From positions 1,832,001 to 1,896,000 of the forward strand of contig NZ_CP060436.1 in the NCBI RefSeq assembly GCF_003590145.2: a stretch of 64,000 bases of DNA. Reading direction: 5' to 3'. A program made the position numbers and the translations under genes. Positions 1 through 7,022 of this stretch are shown here, piece by piece (position 1 is the stretch's first letter; each line of letters starts with the position of its first letter). The notes below the pieces were generated by a model that worked only from the letters and a program-made list of their open reading frames with translations, was not told the DNA's origin and ran no database searches. Source of the stretch: Pseudooceanicola algae. GTDB taxonomy: Bacteria > Pseudomonadota > Alphaproteobacteria > Rhodobacterales > Rhodobacteraceae.

Positions 1-479
1 TAGGGGGCCTTCGAAAGCAGGAATTCCAGATCCGGGCGTGGCCACGGCATATTGGCGATATCCACGAGGTAGAGCCGCCCATCGGGCCGGACCCAGAACA
101 TGCCCGGTTCGGCAAAGATGTCCTGTTCGGTGTCCTTGAAGGCCTTGGAGATCCAAAGACCCCAGTCCTTGGCCATCTCGGTGGTCAGACCATAGCCGAT
201 CCGCAGCCCGCCTGTCTCCCATTCCTTCTGGGACAGGGTGGCAAGCTCTTCATCGTTCATCGAGACTGCCACGACGCTGAAACCGGCGTCTTCGAACTTG
301 TCGAGCATACCGGCCAGTTGACTGATGTAGGATTTGCAGACCGGGCAGTGATGGCCGCGATAGACCACGATCATGGTGAAGGCGTCGGGCTTTTCCTCGG
401 CCAGGTCAAAGCGTCCACCGCCGACAAGCGGCAGGGACAGGGACGGTGTTGGTTGGTCGGGTGCAAGTTTATGCGACAT
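1..479 (-). CDS. Peroxiredoxin-like (AhpC/TSA) protein, C-terminus outside window
   Basis: The reading frame starts at the ATG at 479 and is still open at the left edge, so about 159 N-terminal residues are visible. It has a thioredoxin-fold layout: a hydrophobic strand (TMIVVYRG) leads into HHCPVCKSY with Cys45 and Cys48. A resolving-type CxxC in this position is the hallmark of the peroxiredoxin-like/redoxin family that reduces peroxides or acts as a thiol oxidoreductase in the cytoplasm. No signal peptide is seen. The start lies only 3 bases downstream of the GST stop, so the two genes are very probably co-transcribed as a small redox/detoxification unit. Substrate and partner cannot be read from the sequence. 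The final codon at the window edge is incomplete, so the true C-terminus is unknown. Confidence 0.8.
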   Translation of the reverse strand, partial: MSHKLAPDQPTPSLSLPLVGGGRFDLAEEKPDAFTMIVVYRGHHCPVCKSYISQLAGMLDKFEDAGFSVVAVSMNDEELATLSQKEWETGGLRIGYGLTTEMAKDWGLWISKAFKDTEQDIFAEPGMFWVRPDGRLYLVDIANMPWPRPDLEFLLSKAP

Positions 480-482
480 TGT

Positions 483-1121
483 TCAGCTCTCCTTTGCCCG
501 CAGGCTTTCGTAGGACACCATGATCCCGTCCCCATAGGCCGGGCGCTGTTGCAGCCGGTCATAGTAGGCCTCGAGGGCCGGTAGGGAGGGGCGTTCGAAT
601 TCCATGGTGAAGTAACGATAGAGGCTAGCTCCGATTACGATATCGCCAAGGGTCAACTGATCGCCGACCAGGAAAGAGCGCCCTTGCAAATGACCATCGA
701 GCATTTCCCAGGCCACATTCAGGCGTTGCACGGCCGCGTCGCGGACCGCCGGATCCCGTTCGGCGCGGGGCAGACGCACCGTCTGGTAGAAGATGGTGAT
801 GATCTGCGGATAGGCCTGGCTCTGGAACCACTCCATCCACATGTCGGCCTGGGCGATTTCGGCCGCCGACCCACCTTCGAACCTGCCGCCGGCATAGTTC
901 CGCGCCAGGTAACGCAGGATCGCATTGGATTCCCACAGCACCAGGTCCCCATCCTTCAGGACCGGCACCAGCCGGTTGGGATTCATCGCGCCGAATTCCG
1001 CCGTGTCGAGCCCACCGAAGGCTCCACCCATTTCCTCCAGGTCATGGGCCGCGCCGAGCTCTCCCAGGAGCCAGCGCACCTTCTGAACGTTGATGGATGT
1101 CTTTCTGCCATAGAGCTTCAT
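483..1121 (-). CDS. Glutathione S-transferase family protein
   Basis: 212 residues, the usual GST length. The N-terminal thioredoxin-like domain (about 1-80) carries the expected elements: Ser9/Asn11 near the first helix, the cis-proline motif at Pro53 (LVPVL) and the glutathione-contacting Glu64-Ser65 (WESNAILRYLA). The all-helical C-terminal domain follows, with the N-capping/hydrophobic staple stretch TLGDIVIGASLYRYF near residue 160. It probably conjugates or reduces electrophiles with glutathione in the cytoplasm. The start is supported by AAGGA about 10 bases upstream. It lies 3 bases before the peroxiredoxin-like gene and 36 bases after the Gfo/Idh gene on the same strand. The exact class cannot be fixed; the first-helix residues suggest a serine- or beta-like type. 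Confidence 0.88.
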   Translation of the reverse strand: MKLYGRKTSINVQKVRWLLGELGAAHDLEEMGGAFGGLDTAEFGAMNPNRLVPVLKDGDLVLWESNAILRYLARNYAGGRFEGGSAAEIAQADMWMEWFQSQAYPQIITIFYQTVRLPRAERDPAVRDAAVQRLNVAWEMLDGHLQGRSFLVGDQLTLGDIVIGASLYRYFTMEFERPSLPALEAYYDRLQQRPAYGDGIMVSYESLRAKES

Positions 1122-1157
1122 TCGGTGGGTCCTTGATTGTCTTCGGTGGCGGACGGA

Positions 1158-2171
1158 TCAGATATCGCTCAGCGTCACGGCCTGGCCGGTTTCGGACGAT
1201 TGGGCGATGGCTTCCAGCACCTCGATGTTGTGCACCATCTCGCGCGAGGTGAAGGGATAGGGCGCCTCGCCCAGGGCCGCGAGGGCAAAGGCCTCGAGGT
1301 TGGCAGTCACGCTGTCTTCCCAGTCAAAGGTCTGCTGCTCCACGTCCTGCCCGCTGCGCGAGGTCAGGACCCGCACCTTGCCGTCTGGGGTATCGGGGTG
1401 GCTGTCGTTCAGCACCTCGGTCCACTGGTCGCTGCCGAAGACATGCATGCGGATGAAATGCGGTGTATGCAGCACGGCGCTGAAGGTCGCGGTCATGCCG
1501 GCCTCGAACTTCATCTGCACGGTGACCACATCGCCGGTCTCCCACCCCAGCGAGCGATCCGCCGTGAAGGCGTGCAGGGTCTCGACCGGCCCGAAGAACG
1601 AGATCATCAGATCCGACAGATGGATGCCCATCGCGGTCATGCCGGCGGCCGGGCAGACATCCTTGCGGGTGCGCCAGTCGTTGGCAGGAACGCCGATCAG
1701 CTTGTCGTGGCTGAAGGCCGCCTCGGCGTGCATGATCGTGCCAAGCGTGCCCTCTTCCAACTGCTTGCGCAGCAGCAGCATCGCCGGTTCAAAGCGGCGT
1801 TCATGGCCGATGCCCAGCTGCACGCCAGCCTCTTCGCAGGCCTTCACGGACCGGCGCGCACTTTGCGCCGTCAGGCCCAGGGGCTTTTCGCAGAACACGT
1901 GTTTGCCCGCGGCCGCCACCATGCAGATCTGTTCCTCGTGCAGGGTGTTGGGTGTGGTCAGGATAACCGCGTCGATGTCGTCACGGGCCAAGGCGGCGTC
2001 GAAATCGGACCAGACCTCAAGGCCCTTCGCCTTGATATCCCCGTGATTTCCCGTCGCCGGCTCGATGATTCCGGCGATGGTCAGCCAAGGATGGTCCTTC
2101 AGGCGGGTCGCGATATGCCTGCCCCACCAGCCAAACCCTGCCACGGCGACTTTGAAACCTCTGGATGCCAT
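1158..2171 (-). CDS. Gfo/Idh/MocA family NAD(P)-dependent oxidoreductase
   Basis: 337 residues. The N-terminal Rossmann fold starts with VAVAGFGWWG (glycine motif about 12-17). The family signature EKP is at 95-97, giving the lysine of the active site. The second domain supplies GIHLSD with a candidate catalytic His184 and Asp187. Enzymes of this family oxidise or reduce hydroxyl groups of sugars, inositols and related polyols. The start is supported by AAGGAAG just upstream. It reads in the same direction as the alcohol dehydrogenase/aldolase/cupin operon but is separated from it by 267 bases holding hairpins, so it probably has its own promoter. The substrate is not determinable from the sequence; a sugar or polyol is likely from the neighbours. 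Confidence 0.88.
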   Translation of the reverse strand: MASRGFKVAVAGFGWWGRHIATRLKDHPWLTIAGIIEPATGNHGDIKAKGLEVWSDFDAALARDDIDAVILTTPNTLHEEQICMVAAAGKHVFCEKPLGLTAQSARRSVKACEEAGVQLGIGHERRFEPAMLLLRKQLEEGTLGTIMHAEAAFSHDKLIGVPANDWRTRKDVCPAAGMTAMGIHLSDLMISFFGPVETLHAFTADRSLGWETGDVVTVQMKFEAGMTATFSAVLHTPHFIRMHVFGSDQWTEVLNDSHPDTPDGKVRVLTSRSGQDVEQQTFDWEDSVTANLEAFALAALGEAPYPFTSREMVHNIEVLEAIAQSSETGQAVTLSDI

Positions 2172-2195
2172 TGATCTTCCTTTTCCGCGTCTTGC

Positions 2196-2216
2196 GCGGC
2201 GCCAGCCAGGCGCCGC
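2196..2216. other. Perfect 8-bp inverted repeat in the Gfo/Idh 5' leader
   Basis: GCGGCGCC and GGCGCCGC flank a 5-base loop, about 25 bases upstream of the Gfo/Idh start codon. There is no T-run on either side. It may be an operator or a leader hairpin; it is not a convincing terminator. Confidence 0.4.
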
Positions 2217-2388
2217 TAACTGCTTTTCAAGAGGACCCTAACGTGTCGAAGTTCACCAAATCAATTGATCTAAAGCGATGAACTCCATCACGAAATCCGA
2301 TAGTCATGTCACTGGCCGAGCCGCAATTTTCCAGCCCGCGCCCGGACCGCATTCGGGTCGCGAGGGGCGGTGATCCGGTGGACTTTCC

Positions 2389-2426
2389 GGCAAGGGCCGG
2401 ACGCGTCGAGACGCCTGGCCCTTGCC
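2389..2426 (-). terminator. Candidate terminator or 3' hairpin after the cupin gene
   Basis: A 10-base perfect inverted repeat (GGCAAGGGCC / GGCCCTTGCC, loop 18 bases that can itself pair partly) lies 13-50 bases beyond the cupin stop codon on the minus strand. It lacks a U-tract, so it could equally be an RNA-stabilising 3' end. Confidence 0.4.
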
Positions 2427-2438
2427 CGTCTTCAGGTA

Positions 2439-2909
2439 TTAATGCGCAGTTTCCGGCGCATTCAGACGCATGCCATCCGGGATCGGCAGCGGCTTGTTCG
2501 GGCCGTCGATGAATTCGACCGTGGTAAAGATCAGCTCGCTGTCGCCGATGTTTTCCACCGCGTGCAGCATCTCGTCATCCTTGCCGTAATCGAAATGCCG
2601 GGTCTCGCCCTTGAAGTGCTCGACATCGCGGACCTCGCCGGACGAGAAATAGCCGCGGGCCTTGCCCGGCACCATCGCCGTCCAGAAGTAGCGGTTGACG
2701 TGGCGGTGGAATCCGCAGCGCTTGCCGGGGGCGATATGCAGGTGCCAGACGCGCATGGTCGGCGTCTCGGACACCAGGATCGACCCCACGCAGCCGTTGT
2801 CCCGGCTTTGCAGCATCTCTTCGTAAAGCCCCTTGGGCCAATGTGCGAAGGCTGTCGGATCGGGGTTCATTTCGACGTGATCGGGGCCGTGTGCCACAGT
2901 GTCGGTCAT
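2439..2909 (-). CDS. Cupin-domain protein
   Basis: 156 residues with one small beta-barrel. The metal-ligand motif appears as GFHRHVNRYFW (His68, His70) and the second motif contributes His116 (EMLHAVEN), so a metal-binding cupin fold is likely. No signal peptide. The start ATG has GGAGAG close upstream. It is 12 bases downstream of the DapA-like aldolase gene and is the last gene of the alcohol dehydrogenase/aldolase/cupin operon. In such catabolic operons a small cupin often acts as an isomerase, lactonase-like enzyme or accessory protein for the same substrate. That role is an inference from context, and no specific family function is recognised. Confidence 0.8.
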   Translation of the reverse strand: MTDTVAHGPDHVEMNPDPTAFAHWPKGLYEEMLQSRDNGCVGSILVSETPTMRVWHLHIAPGKRCGFHRHVNRYFWTAMVPGKARGYFSSGEVRDVEHFKGETRHFDYGKDDEMLHAVENIGDSELIFTTVEFIDGPNKPLPIPDGMRLNAPETAH

Positions 2910-2921
2910 TGTCGTCTCTCC

Positions 2922-3890
2922 TCAACTGACGGTTTCAGCGGCGGGTTCCAGCGCCGCAAGATCGGCGCGGAACGCCTTGGCGATTTCCGGGGCAAGCGGG
3001 CGCAGCGGCGGCGCCATGCGCAGCCAGGCGTCGTCCCCGCTGCGCCAGGCCTCGGCGGTCTTCATCGCGGCCATCATCGGATATTTCCCGGCCGTCGCAC
3101 GGGCCCGGCGGACCTGCTCCATCGCCGCATCGCGTTCGGCGCCGGCCGGGGCCTTGAGAGCCGCCTGCACGTAGTTTGCAAAGATGTTCGTCGAACCCGA
3201 GATGATCCCCGCCGAGCCGATATCGAGGCCCTGCCACAAGAACGCCTCGGAGGACGGATAGACGTCGAAATCCTCGGCCACACCGCCGGTTGCCTCGATA
3301 AAGGCGCGGGATTGTTCGAAATCGCCGCTGCTGTCCTTGAGGCCGGCAATCACCGGGCCGTAGGCGGCCCGCAGGCGGTTCACCAGATCGGTCGACAGCG
3401 GCACCTGCGACATTTGCGGGAAGTGGTAGAGATAGATCCGCAGATCATCGCGCCCGACCCGTTCGATCAGATCCGCGTAATAGGCGAACACCCCGTCGTC
3501 CGAGGGCGACTTGTAATAATAGGGCGGCAGCACCAGCACGTTGGTATAACCCGCCTCGACACAGGACAGTGTCAGCATCTGGCAGTCCCGCGCCGAAGGC
3601 GCGCCGGTGCCGAAGATCACCCGCTCTGGTGCGATCCCGGCGGCGGCGAAATGGCCCGGCAGCGCCAGCCGGTCATCCAGACCGACCGAGGTGCCCTCGC
3701 CCGTGGTGCCGGTGGGGGCCACGCCGTCGCAGCCGCCCTCGCTCATGAGATGCTGGCAGTAGCGCACAAGCCGCGCGTGGTCGAGACTGCCATCCGCATT
3801 GAACGGCGAAATGGCGGCGGCGTAGATGCCTCTGATGGCTTTGGTCATGTCTTTGTCCAATCTTGTCGGAATATCGGCAGTAGAAGTCAC
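2922..3890 (-). CDS. DapA/NanA-family class I aldolase (dihydrodipicolinate synthase-like)
   Basis: A (beta/alpha)8 Schiff-base aldolase. In the 322-residue reading the phosphate/carboxylate loop GTTGEG is at 61-66, the catalytic tyrosine region YLYHFP at 153-158 and the Schiff-base lysine at Lys185 (GLKDSSGD). Such enzymes split or form 2-keto-acid aldols with pyruvate; as a member of a catabolic operon it more likely degrades a 2-keto-3-deoxy acid than makes lysine. The longest frame begins at a GTG (3890) whose bases overlap the TGA of the dehydrogenase gene. The internal ATG at 3848 fits the family N-terminus better (MTKAIRGIYAA) and may be the real start. Substrate unknown. Confidence 0.85.
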   Translation of the reverse strand: MTSTADIPTRLDKDMTKAIRGIYAAAISPFNADGSLDHARLVRYCQHLMSEGGCDGVAPTGTTGEGTSVGLDDRLALPGHFAAAGIAPERVIFGTGAPSARDCQMLTLSCVEAGYTNVLVLPPYYYKSPSDDGVFAYYADLIERVGRDDLRIYLYHFPQMSQVPLSTDLVNRLRAAYGPVIAGLKDSSGDFEQSRAFIEATGGVAEDFDVYPSSEAFLWQGLDIGSAGIISGSTNIFANYVQAALKAPAGAERDAAMEQVRRARATAGKYPMMAAMKTAEAWRSGDDAWLRMAPPLRPLAPEIAKAFRADLAALEPAAETVS

Positions 3891-5062
3891 TTGTCGCCGC
3901 CGGTGGTGGTCTTGTGCATGGACACGACCACCTTGATCGCATCGTCAATGCGCTCGGCTGCGTATTTGATCGCGGTCGGCAGTTCATCCAACGGGAAGGT
4001 GTGGCTGTGCACAAGGCCCGCGTCAAAGCGGCGTGCCGCCATGAAGGCCATGGCGCGGTGCGTGGCCGACCGGCCTTCGCCCCGGATGCCGTAGAGGTAG
4101 ATGTTGTTCACCGCCAGCGCGCCGAGGTCGAAGTTGACCTTGTTCTTCGGGAAGGCTGCCAGGCAGATCCGGCCGCCCCGGTTGGTCATCTGCACGGATT
4201 GGTTCACGGTCGTCTCGTTGCCCGCGCAATCGATGACGTAATCCGCGCCCTTGCCGGTCAGTTCCTTCACCCGCGCCACCGCATCTTCTTCGCGGGGGTT
4301 GATGATGATGTCGGCGCCCAGCTTGCGGCCGATCTCGTTGCGGCTTTCACGGGTCCCGACCAGGATCACCGGCGACGCGCCGAGCGATTTGGCCACGGCA
4401 ACCGCCAGCAGGCCGATGGGACCGGGTCCGATGACCACGACGCTTTCGCCCGCCACCAGCCCGCCGAGTTCCGTCAGCCCGTACATCGAGGTCCCGGCCG
4501 TGACGACCAGTGTCGCCTCTTCGTCGGACATGTCGTCGGGGACGGGGATCATCGTGTTGACGTTGTTCACCACGTATTCGGCAAAGCCGCCGTTGGTGGT
4601 AAAGCCGTTGGCGCGGTGGCCCTTGTCATGATCGCCGTAGTTCTGACCGTAGTTGTGGCATGAGGTATACATCCCCATGCGGCAGCGTTTGCACTGGCCA
4701 CAGCCTGCGTGCACCTCGACCGTGATGCGGTCGCCGACAGCGAACTGGTCGACCCCCGGCCCAAGCGCGGCGACGGTGCCCATGTATTCATGGCCGGGGG
4801 TGAAATCCTTGTTGAAAGGCGCACCGCCCTCGACCATCGCCGGAGTGCCGTATTCGAGGATCTCGAGATCGGTCGCGCAGATCGCAACCGCATCGACGCG
4901 CACAAGCACCTCGGCGCGGCCGGGCGTCGGCACGGGCTTTTCGATCATCTTCAGTTCCTTCGGGTCACCAAGCACCCAGGCCCGCATGTGGGACGGCACT
5001 TCCGGCCCGATACCTTGGGATTTCTTCTGGACGTGCGGGGCTGTCGAAAGATCGTCGGGCAT
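3887..5062 (-). CDS. Zinc-dependent medium-chain alcohol/polyol dehydrogenase
   Basis: 391 residues. Catalytic zinc ligands are visible as Cys62 (ICATD) and His91-Glu92 (GHEYMG). The structural zinc lobe has Cys121, Cys124, Cys127 and Cys135. The NAD-binding Rossmann motif GPGPIG is at 212-217. It belongs with the sorbitol/threonine dehydrogenase-like group and probably oxidises a secondary alcohol of a sugar, polyol or hydroxy acid with NAD. The ATG at 5062 has CGGAGAAG upstream; an N-terminal tail of about 25 residues precedes the usual start of the fold (MRAWVLGD). It is the first gene of the operon with the aldolase and cupin. The upstream region carries two copies of TGGTTGACCA. Confidence 0.9.
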   Translation of the reverse strand: MPDDLSTAPHVQKKSQGIGPEVPSHMRAWVLGDPKELKMIEKPVPTPGRAEVLVRVDAVAICATDLEILEYGTPAMVEGGAPFNKDFTPGHEYMGTVAALGPGVDQFAVGDRITVEVHAGCGQCKRCRMGMYTSCHNYGQNYGDHDKGHRANGFTTNGGFAEYVVNNVNTMIPVPDDMSDEEATLVVTAGTSMYGLTELGGLVAGESVVVIGPGPIGLLAVAVAKSLGASPVILVGTRESRNEIGRKLGADIIINPREEDAVARVKELTGKGADYVIDCAGNETTVNQSVQMTNRGGRICLAAFPKNKVNFDLGALAVNNIYLYGIRGEGRSATHRAMAFMAARRFDAGLVHSHTFPLDELPTAIKYAAERIDDAIKVVVSMHKTTTGGDK

Positions 5063-5080
5063 TGTCTTCTCCGCGAAGTA

Positions 5081-5090
5081 TGGTTGACCA
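5081..5090. promoter_or_regulatory. Candidate operator, copy 1 (TGGT-TG-ACCA)
   Basis: The 10-base palindrome TGGTTGACCA lies 19-28 bases upstream of the alcohol dehydrogenase start codon, next to its ribosome binding site. An identical copy lies at 5203-5212. Repetition of a palindrome in one short upstream region suggests a repressor operator; the nearby IclR regulator is the natural candidate, which is inference. Confidence 0.5.
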
Positions 5091-5202
5091 ATAAGGTGCC
5101 GTTCAGGCGCAGGGGCATTAAGGATCAGACGCGGGGAAGTTCAAAATTCTTTCGCATAGCTGTGGATTTATGTGGGAAACCAGATGTATTTGACAGTGTG
5201 AT

Positions 5203-5212
5203 TGGTTGACCA
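5203..5212. promoter_or_regulatory. Candidate operator, copy 2 (TGGT-TG-ACCA)
   Basis: Exact second copy of TGGTTGACCA, 122 bases from the first, with similar AT-rich flanks (attggttgaccattaa). It lies between the dehydrogenase promoter region and the 3' end of the IclR gene. The pair could allow looping or two-site repression. Confidence 0.5.
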
Positions 5213-5295
5213 TTAACGGAATGCCAGCCGAATTTTCAACGCCCCCAAGCCAAGGTGACTCGCGCGCCTTTCCCGCGCCCTGCCCGACCTGCCGT

Positions 5296-6081
5296 TCAGC
5301 GACCGTTTCCGGCCAGGTCCGCCGTCAGGTCCGCGGCAGTCTTGCGCACCATATTCGCAATCGCGTCGATGCGGTTGACCGTCACCCGGCTTGCCACGCC
5401 CGAGGCCGAAACCGCCCCCACCGGATCGCCAGCGGGCGACCAGACGACTGCAGCCACACAGCGCATGCCGCGCACGTATTCCTCGTTGTCGACGGCATAG
5501 CCCCGGGCGCGGATTGTCCCGACCTCCGTCATGACCCCTTCCAGGCTGCGCAGGCTGGTCGGGGTCATGGGACGCAGACCCTGACGCGCGACAAGGGTCC
5601 GGATCGCGTCGTCGGGCCAGGTCGCGATGATCGCCTTGCCCATGCCAGAATGCAGGATCGGAACCCTGCCGCCCGGGGGGGCGATGGCACGGTTGATCTC
5701 GCGGCTTTCAGCCTGGGCGATGGTCACCGTGTCTTCCTTTTCGACGATGCCGAGGTTGGCCGTTTCCCGCGTCTGGTCGCGCAACTGACGCAGGAAGGGC
5801 CGCGCCTGAACGACGATATTGGCGTAGTGGGAAAAGCTCTCTCCGACCGAAAATGCGCGATGGCCAATGACCCAACGGCCCGATTGTGCCTCGTGGGTGA
5901 CGAAGCCGCGCAGTTGCAGCGTCGTCAGCAACCGATGCGCCGTCGAAGTCGCAAGGCCGACCGCGCGGGACACTTCCGACAGGCTGAGCCCGCCCGAGGC
6001 CTCTGCCAGCGCCTCGAGCAAGGCAAGGGCGCGATCCACCGATTGCACGATGCTGCCCCCGCCACTTTGTGAAATCCGCAT
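5296..6081 (-). CDS. IclR family transcriptional regulator
   Basis: 261 residues from the ATG at 6081, chosen because a strong purine-rich site (GGGGGAG) sits just upstream and because it leaves the typical short N-terminal tail before IVQSVDRALALLEAL. The winged helix-turn-helix (LSLSEVSRAVGLATSTAHRLLTTL) is at about 33-58, followed by the effector domain with the usual IPxGGRVPILHSGMGKAI pattern and a C-terminal VSASG segment. It is encoded upstream of, and in the same direction as, the dehydrogenase/aldolase/cupin operon, which it probably controls in response to a small acid or aromatic/sugar-acid effector. A 13-base palindrome about 30-42 bases upstream of its start may be an autoregulatory site. 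Confidence 0.9.
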   Translation of the reverse strand: MRISQSGGGSIVQSVDRALALLEALAEASGGLSLSEVSRAVGLATSTAHRLLTTLQLRGFVTHEAQSGRWVIGHRAFSVGESFSHYANIVVQARPFLRQLRDQTRETANLGIVEKEDTVTIAQAESREINRAIAPPGGRVPILHSGMGKAIIATWPDDAIRTLVARQGLRPMTPTSLRSLEGVMTEVGTIRARGYAVDNEEYVRGMRCVAAVVWSPAGDPVGAVSASGVASRVTVNRIDAIANMVRKTAADLTADLAGNGR

Positions 6082-6110
6082 CTCTCCCCCGCAGCTTTCC
6101 CGTATCGTGG

Positions 6111-6123
6111 GAAACTTAGTTTC
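6111..6123. promoter_or_regulatory. Candidate IclR-type operator (GAAAC-TTA-GTTTC)
   Basis: A perfect 13-base palindrome, GAAAC-TTA-GTTTC, about 30 bases upstream of the IclR start. Its size and GAAA/TTTC arms resemble operators known for IclR proteins, so autoregulation is a reasonable inference. Confidence 0.45.
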
Positions 6124-6324
6124 GGAAATTGATTGCCGCAACCCGCCGGAATTACCTCTGGCCGCAGAGGAGGAGGCTGGATGAGGTATCGCGAACACCA
6201 CGTGGTCAGGTCAGTGTTGGGAGGCAGGCCGTGATCGCCCCCGCAAGCAATCCGCTACGGGGGCAACGGCCCCTGTTCGCGCAACCGTTTGAATACCCGA
6301 AACATCCTCGGCCCGCGCGGCCGA

Positions 6325-6352
6325 CCCTGATGCCGGATCGCCGGCATCAGGG
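6325..6352. other. Perfect 12-bp stem-loop upstream of the GlcG-like gene
   Basis: CCCTGATGCCGG and its exact complement flank the loop ATCG, about 170 bases before the GlcG-like start. There is no T-run. It could be a leader-RNA structure or the end of an unrecognised short transcript. Confidence 0.5.
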
Positions 6353-6519
6353 GGCGTCCGGGCCGGGCACCCGAACCGCCGCCCCCCCCTTTACCCACAC
6401 CGCAGGGCGCAGGGCCATCCCGCCGCATGCCCTGCCCCCGGAAAGCAGCGTCCACCCATCCCTGCGTCGCTGCCGCAAAGCCAAGGCCGCAAGGCAAACC
6501 CCAGACCGGAGACCACCCC

Positions 6520-6942
6520 ATGATGACCATCAAACGGCTCGACATCGCAGATGCACAGAAGCTGATTGCAGGCGCCCGCGACAAGGCCGTCGAGATCGGC
6601 GTGCCCATGTGCATCGCGATCACCGACGAATCCGGCAACCTTGTTGCCTTCGAACGCATGGATGGCGGCAAGGTGACAAGCATCACCATCGCCATCGACA
6701 AGAGCTTTACCGCCTCGGGCGCCAAGAAGGCCACGCATGAATATGGGGATGCCAGCCAGCCCGGCGCCCCGGCCTACGGGATCGCCTCGGCGATCAACGG
6801 CCGCCTGATGGTGGTCGGCGGCGGCCTGCCCGTCATCGTGGACGGCGAAGTCGTCGGCGGCATCGGCATCAGCTCGGGCACCCCGGCGCAGGACGTCACC
6901 GTGGCACAGGGCGGCCTTGACGCCTTTCTTGCCAGCCTCTGA
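6520..6942 (+). CDS. GlcG/HbpS-like heme-degrading-domain protein
   Basis: 140 residues from ATG 6520 (or 6523), with CGGAGA 9-13 bases upstream. Sequence features match the GlcG/HbpS (DUF336) family: ITDESGNLVAFERMDG, a TASGAKKATHEYG segment, and a glycine-rich end GGGLPVIVDGEVVGGIGISSGTPAQD. The fold is a small alpha/beta protein that oligomerises. Family members are found with glycolate, heme or aldehyde/alcohol dehydrogenase genes, and their biochemical role is poorly defined. No signal peptide, so cytoplasmic. It faces the aldA gene across a strong bidirectional terminator, so it is a single-gene transcript. Confidence 0.85.
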   Translation: MMTIKRLDIADAQKLIAGARDKAVEIGVPMCIAITDESGNLVAFERMDGGKVTSITIAIDKSFTASGAKKATHEYGDASQPGAPAYGIASAINGRLMVVGGGLPVIVDGEVVGGIGISSGTPAQDVTVAQGGLDAFLASL

Positions 6943-6970
6943 AAACGGCCATTCGGAACCGTGAAAACGC

Positions 6971-7003
6971 GAAACGGCGCAGGAGACGATCCTGCGCCGT
7001 TTC
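6971..7003. terminator. Bidirectional intrinsic terminator between the GlcG-like gene and aldA
   Basis: A 14-bp perfect stem (GAAACGGCGCAGGA, loop GACGA, exact complement). A T-rich run (TTTCTTGTT) closes the plus side and an A-rich run opens it, so it can end both converging transcripts. Confidence 0.9.
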
Positions 7004-7022
7004 TTGTTCCCCAGGGGCTGCG

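Larger units (their letters stand above)
6082..6519. other. 438-base divergent intergenic region with two hairpins and a palindrome
   Basis: Lies between the divergent IclR and GlcG-like genes. No convincing coding sequence is seen. It contains the IclR-side palindrome (6111-6123), a small GGGGC-AACG-GCCCC hairpin (6260-6273) and a 12-bp perfect hairpin (6325-6352). The segment 6360-6510 is very GC-rich and featureless until the GlcG ribosome binding site. Confidence 0.6.

Noticed and set aside
1137-2174. 345-codon plus-strand frame
   Set aside because: Antisense of the Gfo/Idh oxidoreductase.
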